A DNA stretch of 7,199 bases, taken from an uncultured Collinsella sp. (lineage in GTDB: Bacteria; Actinomycetota; Coriobacteriia; Coriobacteriales; Coriobacteriaceae). Numbering within the stretch: the stretch's first letter is position 1; each line of letters begins with the position of its first letter. The notes beneath the pieces were generated by a model, which worked only from the letters and a program-made list of their open reading frames with translations, did not search any database and had not been told where the DNA came from. A program made the position numbers and the translations under genes. Positions 5,839 to 7,199 of this stretch are shown piece after piece. Where the stretch lies: NCBI GenBank assembly GCA_900550825.1, contig URTZ01000100.1, positions 1-7,199 of the forward strand, written 5' to 3'.

Positions 5839-7104
5839 ATGAATGGATATATGGATAGATGCATCGATCGCTCAATCGAACGCGATCTTGGCATTTTTGG
5901 CGCCGTGCTCATTCAGGGACCGAAGTGGTGCGGAAAGACGACTACGGCCCAGCAATTCGCCGAATCATCGCTGTCTCTCTCCGACCCAGCCGGAGACTTT
6001 GCCGCGTTGCAGCTTGCCAAGATCGACCCGGCTCAAGCGATAGTCGGCGCAACACCGAGACTCATCGATGAGTGGCAGGAAGAGCCGAAATTGTGGGACG
6101 CAATACGTTTTGAATGCGATCGTAGGGCTGGTGAGCCAGGGCAGTTTTTGCTTACGGGGTCAGCAACGCCAAATGATGCCGACCAACCGATGCACAGCGG
6201 CATCGGGCGCATATCACGCTTGCGCATGGAAACAATGACTCTGGCCGAACTCGGAGTTTCCACAAGGGCGGTCTCGCTCGAATCACTGCTTAACGGATGC
6301 GCCATCAAAGCGGCACTTGGATCCATTAACGGCATCGCCGGCATCGCCGATTTACTATGTCGTGGAGGTTGGCCTCAGGCGGTTGGCAAGACGACTGCCG
6401 ATGCAATGCGAATATCCGCTGCCTACATCGATGGCGTCTGCGAATCGGACGTTTCGAAGGTTGACGGCGTGAAGCGTGACCCGGAGAAAGTCAGGGCTCT
6501 TCTGTCTTCGCTTGCGCGCAACGAATCCACTCTTGCCGGCGAAAAGTCTCTTGAGAAAGACCTCGGCGGTGATGTATCGAGAAGTACGCTGAGGCGCTAT
6601 ACGGATGCCTTGCGCAGGATACACATCATCGACGATATCCCGGCTTGGCATCCGGCGCTCAGGTCGCCGGTAAAGCTGCGGCAAAGTGCGAAAAGGCACC
6701 TCGCCGACCCTTCGCTTGCCGTCGCGCTGCTCGGAGCAAATCCGGAGTCATTGGCATCCGACCCGAAGACGCTGGGGCTGCTCTTCGAATCCCTCGTCCT
6801 GCACGACCTTAAGGTCTATGCCGCCGCAAATGACTCATCGGTGTCCCACTACCACGACGCCGACGATCTCGAGGTCGACGCCGTCATACACAGGCGCGAT
6901 GGAACTTGGATTGCCGTGGAAGTAAAACTCGGAAGCCCGCAGATCCCCGAGGCATCTGCAAACCTGCTTCGACTCGAGCGCAAGCTGGTCGAACGCGGCG
7001 AGAGGCCTCCCGCGGCCAAACTCATCGTCATCGGGTTCGGCATGCCGGTCCACACAACGCCCGAGGGCATCATCGTTGCCCCCGTTGACACGCTCGCGCC
7101 CTAG
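5839..7104 (+). CDS. AAA_14 / DUF4143 family ATP-binding protein
   Basis: A 421-residue P-loop ATPase of the widespread bacterial and archaeal AAA_14-DUF4143 group, whose biological role is poorly known. Walker A is GPKWCGKT (27-34), Walker B is LIDEWQ (75-80), the sensor-type strand is FLLTGSAT (103-110), and GRISRLR (123-129) carries the likely arginine finger. A helical section (about 170-290; LLCRGGWPQAV, then a winged-helix-like stretch STLRRYTDALRRIHIIDD) connects to the C-terminal DUF4143 part, with GLLFESLVLHDL (313-324). There D347 (EVDAVI) and E361-V-K363 (AVEVKLG) form a PD-(D/E)XK nuclease-like signature. Whether it cuts DNA is not shown; many family members are thought to keep only the fold. 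The length is typical and the frame is intact. The gene stands alone, transcribed divergently from the flavodoxin gene and convergently with the ABC transporter. The direct-repeat array over its promoter suggests dedicated regulation or autoregulation, which is inference. Confidence 0.93.
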   Translation: MNGYMDRCIDRSIERDLGIFGAVLIQGPKWCGKTTTAQQFAESSLSLSDPAGDFAALQLAKIDPAQAIVGATPRLIDEWQEEPKLWDAIRFECDRRAGEPGQFLLTGSATPNDADQPMHSGIGRISRLRMETMTLAELGVSTRAVSLESLLNGCAIKAALGSINGIAGIADLLCRGGWPQAVGKTTADAMRISAAYIDGVCESDVSKVDGVKRDPEKVRALLSSLARNESTLAGEKSLEKDLGGDVSRSTLRRYTDALRRIHIIDDIPAWHPALRSPVKLRQSAKRHLADPSLAVALLGANPESLASDPKTLGLLFESLVLHDLKVYAAANDSSVSHYHDADDLEVDAVIHRRDGTWIAVEVKLGSPQIPEASANLLRLERKLVERGERPPAAKLIVIGFGMPVHTTPEGIIVAPVDTLAP

Positions 7105-7131
7105 CGCTGCGTTATACGTCCCGCGTCTTGC

Positions 7132-7199
7132 TTATTGGGCGAATTGGCTGCGGTAGAGCTCGGCATAGAAGCCGTCTGCCGCCAGCAGCTCGTCATGCG
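7132..7199 (-). CDS. C-terminal end of an ABC transporter ATP-binding/permease protein (partial)
   Basis: The last 21 complete codons before a TAA at 7132-7134 read HDELLAADGFYAELYRSQFAQ. The preceding partial codon fits Thr, giving the usual THDELL. This is the standard ending of fused ABC exporters of the MsbA/MdlB multidrug type, in which a G(T/S)HxELL segment follows the nucleotide-binding domain. The substrate cannot be judged from the tail. The gene converges on the ATPase gene with only 27 bases between the stops, and I see no convincing hairpin terminator there. Confidence 0.85.
   Translation of the reverse strand, partial: HDELLAADGFYAELYRSQFAQ

Overview
The window looks like chromosomal DNA of a moderately GC-rich, Gram-positive actinobacterium, most likely a gut Coriobacteriia such as Collinsella. 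This is an inference from four things: a very large secreted protein ending in a sortase signal (LANTG, membrane segment, basic tail), an anaerobe-type flavodoxin-family protein, GC-rich third codon positions, and the general style of the genes. No 16S or other taxonomic marker is present.

Layout. Bases 1-176 hold an open reading frame on the + strand that enters from the left and ends in tandem stops; it may be the tail of a gene. A strong bidirectional terminator (184-221) separates it from a convergent, very large minus-strand gene (248-4336) for a cell-wall-anchored protein with FG-GAP-like, fibronectin type III and Ig-like regions. Upstream of that gene is a 607-base non-coding stretch (4337-4943). 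It contains a short set of GTGTCTCATTTT repeats and then a striking array of fourteen 16-base arms in alternating orientation (4459-4875). A minus-strand flavodoxin-family gene follows (4944-5501). A 337-base divergent intergenic region (5502-5838) holds a flavodoxin promoter candidate and six 22-23-base direct repeats, the last of which overlaps the -35 region of the promoter for a plus-strand AAA_14/DUF4143 ATPase (5839-7104). The last 68 bases are the C-terminal end of a minus-strand ABC transporter.

How the parts relate. The four recognisable genes do not form an obvious pathway: the ATPase stands alone, with convergent and divergent neighbours, and the flavodoxin and surface protein point the same way but are separated by the array. 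The strongest candidates for an undescribed system are the two repeat arrays. One is the helically phased direct-repeat array in front of the DUF4143 ATPase, which looks like a multi-site operator tied to that gene, with similar elements in front of the surface-protein gene. The other is the alternating inverted array of about 61.5 bases per unit, whose arms are conserved while the intervals between them are not.
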